In this document: positions 23,268 through 32,065 of the stretch, one piece after another
How the letters are laid out: every line of letters starts with the position of its first letter
How positions within the stretch are numbered: position 1 is the stretch's first letter
Source: Granulosicoccaceae bacterium
Lineage (GTDB): Bacteria; Pseudomonadota; Gammaproteobacteria; Granulosicoccales; Granulosicoccaceae
Assembly (NCBI GenBank): GCA_020629835.1
Contig: JAHDCO010000027.1
Span: 1 to 51,920 of the forward strand
Length of the DNA: 51,920 nt
Direction: 5' to 3'
Notes under the pieces: model-generated
Seen by the model: only the letters and a program-made list of their open reading frames with translations
Database searches by the model: none
Told to the model about the DNA's origin: nothing
Program-made: the position numbers and the translations under genes

Positions 23268-24113
23268 ATGCATCAATTAAAAACAGTGGATAGATCATAC
23301 CGCTCAAGTTTAGGACGAGTGGTGCTGTTTTTGGTATCGATTGGTCTTGGTACCGGAGGTGTGTACTTTGCTAACCAGTACATCCAGTCCGAGTTAAGCG
23401 CATACAAAAAGCAGTTCGAAAAGACTGAACCTATGGTGGAAGTGGTGGTGCCTTCCATCAATTTGAGCAGGGGAGATATTGTTACCGAGCATGTTATGTC
23501 CGTGCGAGAAATTCCCGAGCAATATGTTGACACTCACTCGGTCACCGTTGAGCACTTCCAAACGGCTGCGGGTCAACGACTGGATTTCGATATTGACGCA
23601 GGCGCCGCATTGCTTTGGGCTCATTTGGAGGGTGGGGTTAACCCAACTTTCTCCGGAAAAGTACCTGATGGGATGAGAGCCTTGACGGTTAGAGTCGATG
23701 AAATCAACAGTGTTTCAGGTTTCCTGCAGCCCAAGGACCGGATCGATCTGTTATTTACCTATGGTGAAGGCAATGCAAAAACCATTCGACCACTAATCGA
23801 GAACCTTCCTGTCATTGCAACAGGTATTCAAACGATGGTGGACAAGTCAGCACAAACCGTCCATCGAACCTTTAACACGATAACCGTTCAACTCAGACCG
23901 GTGGATGCAAAGAAAGTTACCCTGGCTCAGCAAATCGGAACCTTAACAGCCGTATTAAGAAACCCGGAGGATTCCTCTCCGACATCCGACGCCAGGATCA
24001 CGCTGGCCTCATTAACTGGAGAAAGTAGGCCAACCCGCCAGCCAAAACCTCGAGTTGTGGTAACAAAAAAGCCCTCTGAACCAGCAATCGAATTCATTAT
24101 AGGGGGCAGATAA
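23268..24113 (+). CDS. cpaB: CpaB/RcpC pilus assembly protein
   Basis: This is a 281-residue protein. The ATG at 23268, eight bases after AGGAG, is preferred over an upstream in-frame GTG at 23244. One N-terminal membrane helix (VVLFLVSIGLGTGGVYFANQYI) is followed by a SAF/beta-clip domain (VVVPSINLSRGDIVTEHVMSVREIP...AGQRLDFDIDAGAALLWAHLE) and the CpaB core (GMRALTVRVDEINSVSGFLQPKDRIDLLFTY, then TVQLRPVDAKKVTLAQQIGTLTAVLRNPED). It is thought to connect the secretin to the rest of the machine in the periplasm. Its stop overlaps the secretin start by one base. Confidence 0.92.
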   Translation: MHQLKTVDRSYRSSLGRVVLFLVSIGLGTGGVYFANQYIQSELSAYKKQFEKTEPMVEVVVPSINLSRGDIVTEHVMSVREIPEQYVDTHSVTVEHFQTAAGQRLDFDIDAGAALLWAHLEGGVNPTFSGKVPDGMRALTVRVDEINSVSGFLQPKDRIDLLFTYGEGNAKTIRPLIENLPVIATGIQTMVDKSAQTVHRTFNTITVQLRPVDAKKVTLAQQIGTLTAVLRNPEDSSPTSDARITLASLTGESRPTRQPKPRVVVTKKPSEPAIEFIIGGR

Positions 24114-25489
24114 TGCGCGTTCACCAGATTAGGTTCATACAGAGTGTGCTGAGTACGGTCAGCTGCCGTTTGCTGATAGGCGTGTTGTTTAGTATACCGG
24201 TCGTTGAAGCGAACGGCGTGGAGTTTTCGGCGGTGCCCAATCACCCGAAGTTATTGTGGAACGGTTCCGAGCAGCCTCAGCGGGTGAACAATACGCAAAT
24301 AGGCGAGAACCTGACTACTGCCGCGACTGTAAAAGCCGCTGCGAGTGAACCCGCGCTTACAACACTTTCCGATCAAGCACTTGGATTGGGCCAAGTCGGT
24401 GCAGAGGCGAAGTCAACACGGCGTAGTACTGTTGAGCGAAGAAACCTGGATATGTTCAAAGGTGAGGTTCGCGTCTTGGCCAACAGAAAAATCAAACGCA
24501 TCGCAATTGGTCAAGGTGCTGTTTTGCGAGCAGAGGTCCTGGAGTCTGGAGAGCTTCTTGTCATTGCGGAAGCCTCAGGCAGCAGTTCCCTGAGAATCTG
24601 GTTCGCTGACCAAACGCAGAGTGACTTTAATATCCGCGTTTCTGAGAATGATCCGGAAACACGCGTACGGATGGAGAAAATGGTGCGAATGCGAGTACGC
24701 ATGATTGAGTTTCGAAAAAGCGCACTGACTCGGCTCGGCATTGATTGGGCAGATTCGATGAACGGACCTACGTTTAGTGCGGCTGGTGATGTTCTGAGTA
24801 ATTCGCTTTACCGTCCAGCGGCAACAGGGTTTGACACCCTCCCGCTGGCTGTGGATCCCGTCACGGCGTATTTTGGGGTGGCCTCTAACCTAACGTCGAA
24901 AATCAATGCGATGGCAATGCAGGGTGATGCACGTATCTTGGCAGAGCCTGTGCTCAGTGGCACCAACGGTGGCGTTGCGTCATTCCTTGCCGGTGGTGAA
25001 GTTCCGTACCCGACAGTGGGTAGTAACGGTGAATCCATTGTAGATTTCAAAGAGTACGGCATTCGCTTAGAAATCCAACCGAGCATTGACGCTGGTGGAT
25101 ATGTCAGAGCAGGTATAAAAACGGAAATCAGTCAACTGGATCCCGCTGTTACGGTTCAGGGTGCACCAGGCTTGTTGACTCGTCGTGCCAACACCACGGT
25201 CAATGTGATCTCTGGTCAAACCATCGTCATTTCAGGTTTGCTCAGTGCGGAATCCAGCAATGATATCGCTCGACTACCGGGCATCGGTCGCTTACCTGTA
25301 CTTGGACGTTTATTTCGCTCAGATAATATTCGCAACAATGTGAGTGAGTTGGTGATATTCATCACCCCTGAAGTTATCGACCCTGCGCATATATCACTTC
25401 GCGAACGAGAATCTGAATTCTTTGATGCCGCCAGTGGTTGGGCATCGAATGAGCGTATTCAGCCGCTGCCATCACAGCAACAGTGGTAG
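24113..25489 (+). CDS. cpaC: CpaC/RcpA outer-membrane secretin
   Basis: This is a 458-residue secretin forming the outer-membrane channel for the Tad pilus. A signal peptide lies within the first 33 residues. An N-terminal pilus/BON-like domain (LDMFKGEVRVLANRKIKRIAIGQG) precedes the secretin domain, with RVRMIEFRKSALTRLGIDW, ILAEPVLSGTNGGVASFLAGGEVPYP, TVNVISGQTIVISGLL and LPGIGRLPVLGRLFRSDN-IRNNVSELVIFITPEV. GGGGGC precedes the ATG. No separate pilotin is obvious, but a lipoprotein is encoded later in the operon. Confidence 0.93.
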   Translation: MRVHQIRFIQSVLSTVSCRLLIGVLFSIPVVEANGVEFSAVPNHPKLLWNGSEQPQRVNNTQIGENLTTAATVKAAASEPALTTLSDQALGLGQVGAEAKSTRRSTVERRNLDMFKGEVRVLANRKIKRIAIGQGAVLRAEVLESGELLVIAEASGSSSLRIWFADQTQSDFNIRVSENDPETRVRMEKMVRMRVRMIEFRKSALTRLGIDWADSMNGPTFSAAGDVLSNSLYRPAATGFDTLPLAVDPVTAYFGVASNLTSKINAMAMQGDARILAEPVLSGTNGGVASFLAGGEVPYPTVGSNGESIVDFKEYGIRLEIQPSIDAGGYVRAGIKTEISQLDPAVTVQGAPGLLTRRANTTVNVISGQTIVISGLLSAESSNDIARLPGIGRLPVLGRLFRSDNIRNNVSELVIFITPEVIDPAHISLRERESEFFDAASGWASNERIQPLPSQQQW

Positions 25490-25500
25490 GGCATGCGATC

Positions 25501-27219
25501 ATGTTTGATATTGTTTACCGAAGCCAAAAGCAGCGCCGAAAAGTATTCCGAGTATCGGGTACAGAGTGCCTGGTTGGCCGCTCAAGAAGCTGCGATTTGC
25601 TATTAAGCAGTCGTTCAGTCAACCAGAAACACCTTACCTTTATTCAACACGCCAATGGCATTCACCTACAAGATTTAGGCAGTTCTACGGGGACCTATGT
25701 TAATCATCAGCGTGTTGTGGATTATGGGCCTATCGATGCGTTGGATGAAGTCTCGATTGGTGAGTATCGCCTGGAAGTAAAACAACACACGCCGATTCAA
25801 ACAGCTGATTTGCGAACGGATGGAGCGTCCTCACATTCCACAGGGCAAACATCTTCGACTATTGATGTGTCTACACCCTCACCAGTTCAATCATCTGGAA
25901 GCGTTGAAACCGTTGTTGCGCAATCGTATAACCTCGAATTTGCTTATTGGGGAAGGGTGGTTCATGAACGTTTGCTAGAGGCGATGGACTTAAGGCGTAA
26001 GGATGTTAGCCGAATGTCCGATTCTCAGTTAAGGGCCGAGTCGGGAACTTTCATAAAAGAGATTATTCAGTCGCTGGTTTCTGAATTACCCTCAAGTGTC
26101 AATCAAGAGCATCTTTATAGGCACGTGCTAAACGAATCCGTAGGTCTAGGACCACTGGAGGCGTTTTTAGAAGATGACACGATATCTGAAGTTATGGTGA
26201 ATAACCACGAGGAGATTTATGTAGAGAAACATGGGCGATTAGAGCGTTCAAACGTCCAGTTTAGCAGTGAAAAAACCGTGTATTCGGTGATAGAACGCAT
26301 CATTACCCCGCTGGGTAGGCGTATCGATGAAAGTAGTCCGATTGTGGACGCGCGTTTAAAGGATGGTTCTCGTGTGAATGCCATTATTCCGCCTTTGTCA
26401 CTCAAAGGACCCGCATTGACCATCCGAAAATTTCCAAAACATCAACTAAGTTTTCAGGCGCTCATTGAATCTGAAAGCCTATCAGGCGATATGGTGGAAT
26501 TTTTAAAACACTGTGTGGAGCAGCGACGAAACATCGTTGTAGCGGGGGGGACAGGATCAGGCAAAACGACGTTGTTAAACCTACTGTCCGGTTTTATACC
26601 TCACTCTCAGCGCATAGTCACAATAGAAGACGCTGCTGAACTAAAGCTTGAACAACCCAACTGGGTCGCTCTGGAAGCCAGACCCTCTAACAGCGAAGGC
26701 ACTGGCCAGGTAACCATCCGCGACCTTATGCGTAATGCGCTGCGTATGAGACCCGATCGAATTGTGGTGGGGGAGTGTCGAGGTGGGGAGGCGATAGACA
26801 TGCTGCAAGCCATGAATACCGGACATAATGGTTCGCTGACAACTGTGCATGCAAATACACCGCGTGATGTGGTGTCCCGTTTAGAAGTGCTTGTGCTCAT
26901 GAGCGGCATCGATATTCCCATCGCGGCGATACGGGAACAGATTGCCTCTGCTGTCGACATCATCATTCAACAAAATCGCATGGCTTGCGGTACACGAAAA
27001 GTCACTCAGATATCAGAAGTGGTTGGCGTGGAAAGCGGTACGATTCAGTTGCAAGATATTTTTCGATTCACGACTCACGGCCACGATTCTGACGGACGAA
27101 CCCTGGGGCAGTTTGAGACGGGCGGCTTCATACCCACATTTTATGAGCACTTAAGGCGGCAGGGTGTTTCGCTACCGATCGAGGCATTTACCCCAAGTAC
27201 ACACGCCGTTCGCCCATGA
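25501..27219 (+). CDS. cpaF: FHA-domain-fused CpaF/TadA secretion ATPase
   Basis: This is a 572-residue hexameric ATPase that powers Tad pilus assembly. The N-terminus is an FHA phosphothreonine-binding domain (about residues 25-67: LVGRSRSCDLLLSSRSVNQKH and LQDLGSSTGTYVN), then a Ser/Thr-rich linker. The CpaF core has GLGPLEAFLEDDTISEVMVN, Walker A GGTGSGKT (about 349-356), Asp box TIEDAAEL, Walker B RIVVGECRGGEA and His box SLTTVHANTPRD. The ATG at 25501 is chosen; an in-frame GTG at 25483 overlaps cpaC. The fusion stands where a tadZ/cpaE gene often lies, and no such gene is present. Confidence 0.93.
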   Translation: MFDIVYRSQKQRRKVFRVSGTECLVGRSRSCDLLLSSRSVNQKHLTFIQHANGIHLQDLGSSTGTYVNHQRVVDYGPIDALDEVSIGEYRLEVKQHTPIQTADLRTDGASSHSTGQTSSTIDVSTPSPVQSSGSVETVVAQSYNLEFAYWGRVVHERLLEAMDLRRKDVSRMSDSQLRAESGTFIKEIIQSLVSELPSSVNQEHLYRHVLNESVGLGPLEAFLEDDTISEVMVNNHEEIYVEKHGRLERSNVQFSSEKTVYSVIERIITPLGRRIDESSPIVDARLKDGSRVNAIIPPLSLKGPALTIRKFPKHQLSFQALIESESLSGDMVEFLKHCVEQRRNIVVAGGTGSGKTTLLNLLSGFIPHSQRIVTIEDAAELKLEQPNWVALEARPSNSEGTGQVTIRDLMRNALRMRPDRIVVGECRGGEAIDMLQAMNTGHNGSLTTVHANTPRDVVSRLEVLVLMSGIDIPIAAIREQIASAVDIIIQQNRMACGTRKVTQISEVVGVESGTIQLQDIFRFTTHGHDSDGRTLGQFETGGFIPTFYEHLRRQGVSLPIEAFTPSTHAVRP

Positions 27220-28064
27220 CGCCTGTTATCCCGTTAAGTGCATTATTCATCGCTCTGGTCCTGGCTAGCGCTCTAAGTTTGTGGTTGTGTGCGGATCGAT
27301 TTGGGCGTTTTAAGGCGGTGCAAACCCAGAAGATTGATCGTTTCTTCAGTAGTGAGTTAGTTGCTCTTAATGCAGCTCAGTGTTTTTATATATACGTAAC
27401 ACTGATTGTTTTCATCCTTGTTGCTTTATTGAGTATAGGCCTACCCGTCATCGTGGTGATTTTTGCCTTCGTATTTTTTCTGAGTGGTCCCTCACTGGCA
27501 TTTCGATACCTGGAGGCAAGACGTCGTGTTCAAATGGTACGGGCGTTACCAGATACCCTGCAGCAGATCAGTGGCGCTTTGAGAGCGGGCGCCACATTCA
27601 ATACCGCTTTAGAAGCGCTGGTCGATGAACAATCCGGTCCAATCGCGCAAGAATTTTCGTTGGTATTGAGAGAACAGCGAATGGGCATCCCGATGGATGA
27701 ATCATTGGAAAATTTAGGGGACAGAATCAACAGTGAAGAGTTTGATGTTGTCATCTCAGCAATTAAGATTGCTCAGGATGTCGGTGGCAACCTTGCGGAA
27801 GTATTCAGTCGATTGGCTGATACGTTGCGTTCGAAAATCACAATGGAAGAACGCATAAGATCCTTGACTGCTCAGGGAGTCATGCAAGGTTATGTGGTAA
27901 CAGCGTTACCGGCGATGATTGTGGTGGCCTTAACACTCTTGGAAACGAAGGCCATGCTACCGCTTTTCACAACAGTACTGGGTTGGGGTTGTCTTCTTCT
28001 AATCACCTGTCTTTTGATGACCGGCGGGTGGTTTATTCGAAAAGTCGTGCGGATAGATATCTAA
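27216..28064 (+). CDS. tadB: TadB inner-membrane platform protein
   Basis: This 282-residue protein overlaps the cpaF stop (ATGA). It has N-terminal membrane helices (about residues 6-25 and 50-90), the type II secretion F-domain in the middle (LPDTLQQISGALRAGATFNTALEALV, then LREQRMGIPMDESLENLGDRI and VISAIKIAQDVGGNLAEVFSRLADTLR), and two C-terminal membrane helices. With TadC it forms the inner-membrane platform on which the ATPase acts. Confidence 0.93.
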   Translation: MTPVIPLSALFIALVLASALSLWLCADRFGRFKAVQTQKIDRFFSSELVALNAAQCFYIYVTLIVFILVALLSIGLPVIVVIFAFVFFLSGPSLAFRYLEARRRVQMVRALPDTLQQISGALRAGATFNTALEALVDEQSGPIAQEFSLVLREQRMGIPMDESLENLGDRINSEEFDVVISAIKIAQDVGGNLAEVFSRLADTLRSKITMEERIRSLTAQGVMQGYVVTALPAMIVVALTLLETKAMLPLFTTVLGWGCLLLITCLLMTGGWFIRKVVRIDI

Positions 28065-28972
28065 TGGTCATGTTCAGTTTGATCAGCATCGGTGCATCAA
28101 TTAGTTTGCTTGTGTTGCAGATTTTTCGAGCTGTACGACAGGTTCCAACAGAGAATCGAGAATGGCGGGACCGCCCCCCTTGGCTACTTCGGTGTGTATG
28201 GCCAGTCATTCAATTACTTGATTTTTATTGCACGCGTTTTTACTCTGACGAGCGGCACGATGCCGTGAAGCGGCGACTGGTCGAAGCGGGCCTTGAATAT
28301 ACGTTTACTTCGGGTCAGTTTATCGCGGCACGTTGGCTGGGCGTGTCGGGTGTTTGGCTGTTAGGTTCGTGCTTACTGTTAACCTATGATTCGGCTGAAT
28401 TTGTTTTGTTGCTCATCTTATCGCCTTGGGGATACCGCTATCCTGACATTTGGTTAGCCCGGGTCGTTCGCACAAGAAATACAAGAATTGACAAGGATCT
28501 ACCGTTCTACCTCGATGTCATCACGCTTGCGGTTGAATCGGGTTCGAACCTGACCGGTGCGTTAACACAAGCAGTAAAAAAAGCACCCGATTCACCACTC
28601 CGGTTCGAATTCAATCGTGTACTGCGAGATATTAGAGCGGGCAAGCCTCGCGCTGAAGCGCTTCGACAGCTAACCGTGAGAGTAAAGAACGACTCTTTAA
28701 AGACCGTCATCGCTGGAATGATTCAGTCGGAACGAAGCGGTGCCAGTTTAGGATCTGTGCTGCGGGCCCAATCCAATCAATTTCGTGCGGCCCGTTTCGC
28801 TGCTGCCGAAAAGAAAGCGATGGAAGCGCCAGTGAAGTTATTAGCGCCTTTGGTTTTATTTATTTTTCCAACCACTTTTATCGTTTTAGGGTTTCTTGTC
28901 CTGAGCAAAATGCTGCAAGCACAGATAATCACTTGGGCACCGCTGGTTTGGGCTTACACATGGCCCGGTTAA
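28064..28972 (+). CDS. tadC: TadC inner-membrane platform protein
   Basis: This is a 302-residue protein. The ATG at 28064 overlaps the TadB stop by one base, which rules out the longer frame from 27983. It has a membrane helix at the N-terminus, a hydrophobic pair near residues 105-140, and the T2SSF domain (DLPFYLDVITLAVESGSNLTGALTQAV, then LRDIRAGKPRAEALRQLTVRV and MIQSERSGASLGSVLRAQSNQFR). A terminal hydrophobic segment (LLAPLVLFIFPTTFIVLGFLVL) follows. It pairs with TadB. Confidence 0.93.
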   Translation: MVMFSLISIGASISLLVLQIFRAVRQVPTENREWRDRPPWLLRCVWPVIQLLDFYCTRFYSDERHDAVKRRLVEAGLEYTFTSGQFIAARWLGVSGVWLLGSCLLLTYDSAEFVLLLILSPWGYRYPDIWLARVVRTRNTRIDKDLPFYLDVITLAVESGSNLTGALTQAVKKAPDSPLRFEFNRVLRDIRAGKPRAEALRQLTVRVKNDSLKTVIAGMIQSERSGASLGSVLRAQSNQFRAARFAAAEKKAMEAPVKLLAPLVLFIFPTTFIVLGFLVLSKMLQAQIITWAPLVWAYTWPG

Positions 28973-29009
28973 CCGGCTAGATCAATTCCATCACCAGGAG
29001 GGTGTTTTA

Positions 29010-29630
29010 ATGAGAAAAGGAAGGCGCATTCTCTGTTTACTGCAGTCAATGATCGTGACTGTGTCGCTGAGCGGTTGTGATTCTCAGCAATTGCCGCTCA
29101 ATGCTCAGTTAACGATGTTGCCGGCAACACGCACGGTGGATGTTGTATCAGACTTGGCAACAAACACCTGTTGGCGAGATGACTATCCGTACCTTGATGT
29201 GCCGATGGTCGTATCACTGACGGATGCGCAGGCGTCCCCGATTGGCGGTATAACCATTCAAATCTACGCCGATTGGTCTGCTCACACCACGCCGTTTGTA
29301 GACGTGGTAACGCTTCTTTACGACTTCAACGGAGATGGAGTTGTAGACCCTGAAAATGAAAGTGTGTCTGACGGTGAATCGGGAGTATTCGAATGGCAGA
29401 CGGCACAGCATTCAGGCAGCGTTGCTTTCACTGCTCGATTAAACCTTACGTGCCAGTACAGTGGAGAGATTGTTGCTGTGGCGGCAGGTTTCCAGGCTGT
29501 TTCTACTTTCAACGTGGCACATCGGCAAGACCAATCGATCTCTAATTCTGATGTTTCATTAGTAAATACCAATACCGCTACGCCCTCGTCACTGGCTATT
29601 CAGCAAAGCGTGTGGAGTGTGCATCCATGA
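29010..29630 (+). CDS. Lipoprotein in the Tad operon with a calcium-loop motif
   Basis: This 206-residue protein has AGGAGGG before its ATG and a lipoprotein signal with lipobox LSGC (Cys23). The mature region has a YDFNGDGVVDPENE stretch that looks like an EF-hand or dockerin-type calcium loop, within an otherwise beta-rich immunoglobulin-like sequence (FEWQTAQHSGSVAFTARLNL). Possible roles are pilotin for the secretin or an outer-membrane accessory; neither is proven. It starts 37 bases after tadC and its stop overlaps the next gene. Confidence 0.75.
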   Translation: MRKGRRILCLLQSMIVTVSLSGCDSQQLPLNAQLTMLPATRTVDVVSDLATNTCWRDDYPYLDVPMVVSLTDAQASPIGGITIQIYADWSAHTTPFVDVVTLLYDFNGDGVVDPENESVSDGESGVFEWQTAQHSGSVAFTARLNLTCQYSGEIVAVAAGFQAVSTFNVAHRQDQSISNSDVSLVNTNTATPSSLAIQQSVWSVHP

Positions 29631-30070
29631 GATTTTACAACCTTGCAGCGCCTGCTGTGTCTTCGAAATACGCCATACACTCTACTGAAAAGTCATTTGA
29701 TACGGTTTTTTTGAGTAACCACGGTATAGATACGATCTATCTCTGCGACACACCGCTTCGTCGATTGCGGGGTGTGTTTTTTCGCAAAAAATTTACAGAG
29801 AAGCACGCTGTATTGATACGCAAGTGTTCGTGTGTTCATAGTCTTGGCCTACGAAGCTCACTAACCGTTGTTTTTTTAGATGCTGAAGACAGTGTGCTTT
29901 CAGTTCAGGTCTTACCACCGAATCGCGTACGACATCATGTGCGTGCACACAGTGTATTAGAAGTGAAAACCGGTTGCCCGTTGTTAGCCGACATTCAAGT
30001 GGGTAATCGACTGGTTTTTGATGACCGAACGCGTTTTGTATTGCGACAGCATCAATCGGGGGCACAGTGA
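29627..30070 (+). CDS. DUF192-like protein in the Tad operon
   Basis: This is a 147-residue protein. The ATG at 29627 overlaps the preceding stop and has GGAG nine bases upstream; GTG 29612 is the alternative. The central block TIYLCDTPLRRLRGVFFRKKF, then VHSLGLRSSLTVVFLDAEDSVLSVQVLPPNRVRHHVRAHSVLEVKTG, follows the DUF192 (COG1430) pattern, although the usual WMKNT-type turn is replaced by HSLGLRSS. Small DUF192-like proteins are found in other Tad loci; their role is unknown. No signal peptide is seen. Confidence 0.68.
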   Translation: MRFYNLAAPAVSSKYAIHSTEKSFDTVFLSNHGIDTIYLCDTPLRRLRGVFFRKKFTEKHAVLIRKCSCVHSLGLRSSLTVVFLDAEDSVLSVQVLPPNRVRHHVRAHSVLEVKTGCPLLADIQVGNRLVFDDRTRFVLRQHQSGAQ

Positions 30071-31155
30071 ATCGCTTTGCATGGATGGGGCGACGTAACA
30101 ACGCAACGCACAGACTTCAGCATGGAGGCTCAATGGTCGAGTTTTTACTGGTTGCACCCATTCTTTGCTTTCTGGGTTTTGGCATTGTGCAGTTTGGGTT
30201 GATTTATCATGCTAAGAACGTTTTAAGCTATGCCACGTTCGAAGCCGCTCGGGTTGGAGCGGTAAAGCATGGTAGTTCACACGCCATGAAAGAGGTATTA
30301 GCACGTCGACTTGCTCCGATCTTTGGAGGGGACGGTAGCGCTGCGGCGGTGAATCGATCTCTGTTGCGATCAAAACAAGCCGTAAGCGATTTATCACGCA
30401 CGCAACTGCGTATTATTAACCCGACATTGGCAGCGTTTGAAGATTTTGGTGTGGCAGATAACACCACGGGGGAAACCATCATACCTAATGCCCATTTGCA
30501 ACACCGTGAACGAGCGGTGGGCGCGCGTTCAGGTGTCACCCTGCAAGATGCTAATCTGTTGAAGATTGAGGTTACCCACGGTTACGCATTAACGTTACCC
30601 TGGTTTAACGTCTCTTTGCCGGGTACAGAATTTACACTCAAGCAGATAATGGCCCGTGCCAATCCGAAACACGCTCAGTTTTACAACCGTGGATTAGTGC
30701 CTATAAAAGCCGTTGCTATGGTCAGAATGCAGAGTGTGGCAAAGCAGTCGGATATCGCTCTAGCCGCTGCTGAGGCACAACACGCGTTGCAAGCGCTGAG
30801 TTCGCTGGGCCAAGCCGCATTGGTTTTTGATACGGACGACGAAGATACACAGTCAATGGGCTCGTCACCACAGTCAAAGCCAGTGGCCGATGTCGAAAAT
30901 GAATCCTCCCAAGATGGCAACGAATGTTTAGGCCCTCACGGGCTACCCATGAATCTTGTGATTGAATCATTGACTGCTGAACTGTCCACCCAATGTTTGT
31001 ACGAAGCAGTGGAATCTACTGACATAGAAGCCATGGATTCACCTGCACACAGTAGTGACGTCAGTGCCGGTGCACCGGGTAACTCGGTACCTGTTGATGC
31101 TCCTACTGATCTAAGTCATTCGCCAATCGACAACGGTACGTCTCATGGCTGCTAA
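30067..31155 (+). CDS. tadE: TadE-like minor pilin with long acidic tail
   Basis: This 362-residue protein starts at GTG 30067, overlapping the DUF192-like stop. After the leader (ATHRLQHG), GSMVEFLLVAPILCFLGFGIVQFGLIYHAKNVLSYATFEAARVGAVKHG is a classic TadE signature: cleavage after Gly, Glu at +5, and the conserved FEAARVGA motif. The C-terminal 110 residues are acidic and Ser/Pro-rich and look disordered, with three cysteines (NECLGPHG, STQCLYEA and the final residue). It is the last gene of the Tad operon. No terminator is visible in the 22 bases before the convergent regulator gene. Confidence 0.82.
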   Translation: MNRFAWMGRRNNATHRLQHGGSMVEFLLVAPILCFLGFGIVQFGLIYHAKNVLSYATFEAARVGAVKHGSSHAMKEVLARRLAPIFGGDGSAAAVNRSLLRSKQAVSDLSRTQLRIINPTLAAFEDFGVADNTTGETIIPNAHLQHRERAVGARSGVTLQDANLLKIEVTHGYALTLPWFNVSLPGTEFTLKQIMARANPKHAQFYNRGLVPIKAVAMVRMQSVAKQSDIALAAAEAQHALQALSSLGQAALVFDTDDEDTQSMGSSPQSKPVADVENESSQDGNECLGPHGLPMNLVIESLTAELSTQCLYEAVESTDIEAMDSPAHSSDVSAGAPGNSVPVDAPTDLSHSPIDNGTSHGC

Positions 31156-31177
31156 CAATTCAATAACAGTCGCCTGT

Positions 31178-31894
31178 TTAGCGAAACGTGGTCTTAAACG
31201 GACAATGACTATCCGGAACAACGAAGCTACGACGCCTAAACGTCTCGTCCAACACCGTCACGCTGTGCTTCCTGTCCAGTCGAAAATGGCGAAAGTCTTC
31301 TTTGTCTGTGTCGTAGCCGATTAGATACCAAGCGGGTGACATAACCAGTAGGGCGTGTGGATCGGCCTGTCGAAAGGTAGATGCGCCTTTCCGATCGGTG
31401 TAACCGAACTGAAGTGTTTGGCTGTTCAAAAAACCGGTTTCAAACCCGGGTAACACCGATGCTTCGACCAGGTTAAGTGTTGGAGTGGGTAATAGCGGGT
31501 TCGGTGTGCCGATGTACACGCTTTTCAAAATATTACGTAACGCCAGCACACGATCTCTGGGTAAGGCTTGTTCGATTTTTCTAAGCCCGGCATCGGCAAG
31601 CTCAATGAACGGCATGGGATGTAACTGTTTGAGCACGGCGATGCTGATCAGCATGGAAAATACTTCGGCACTTTTCAGCTTGGGTGTGACCAGTACCGAC
31701 GCCGGGTCCAGGTACACGCCACCTCCCGGGCCAGAAGACGACTGAATATCGAACCCTTCATGCCTTAGTTGGTCGATGTCACGCAACACGGTTCGGCGTG
31801 ACACGCCCAGTTGGTGAGTCAATTCGGACACAGATACCGCGCCCTGGCGCCTCAGCGCGCGGACCAACTCATCTTTTCGTGCTTGCTGTGCCAT
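31178..31894 (-). CDS. HTH-WYL transcriptional regulator (YafY type)
   Basis: This 238-residue protein begins with a DeoR-like winged helix (ELVRALRRQGAVSVSELTHQLGVSRRTVLRDIDQLRHEG). Its C-terminal half contains a WYL ligand-sensing domain with ALLVMSPAWYLIGYDTDKEDFRHFRLDRKHSVTVLDETF. WYL regulators respond to nucleic acids, nucleotides or small molecules. It is divergent from the RidA-family gene; the 171-base gap contains a perfect 12-bp palindrome that may be its operator. The target and ligand are unknown. Confidence 0.88.
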   Translation of the reverse strand: MAQQARKDELVRALRRQGAVSVSELTHQLGVSRRTVLRDIDQLRHEGFDIQSSSGPGGGVYLDPASVLVTPKLKSAEVFSMLISIAVLKQLHPMPFIELADAGLRKIEQALPRDRVLALRNILKSVYIGTPNPLLPTPTLNLVEASVLPGFETGFLNSQTLQFGYTDRKGASTFRQADPHALLVMSPAWYLIGYDTDKEDFRHFRLDRKHSVTVLDETFRRRSFVVPDSHCPFKTTFR

Positions 31895-31930
31895 GTTCTC
31901 AGCCTAGCATCAATTGGTGACAGGTTTTGG

Positions 31931-31942
31931 CACTAATTAGTG
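31931..31942. promoter_or_regulatory. 12-bp palindrome between divergent regulator and RidA-family genes
   Basis: CACTAATTAGTG is a perfect palindrome located 37 bases from the regulator start. It is a natural candidate for autoregulation and control of the divergent gene. Confidence 0.42.
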
Positions 31943-32065
31943 GGAGGCTTACTCATCGCTGCTACGCGGTGGGGTTGCCGGAACTGAAGGTTTGTCCTCG
32001 GCTTGAGAGTAACCCCAACCGAGTGGCGGCGACGACACAGCGTTTTTTACATTTAGGAGCACACC

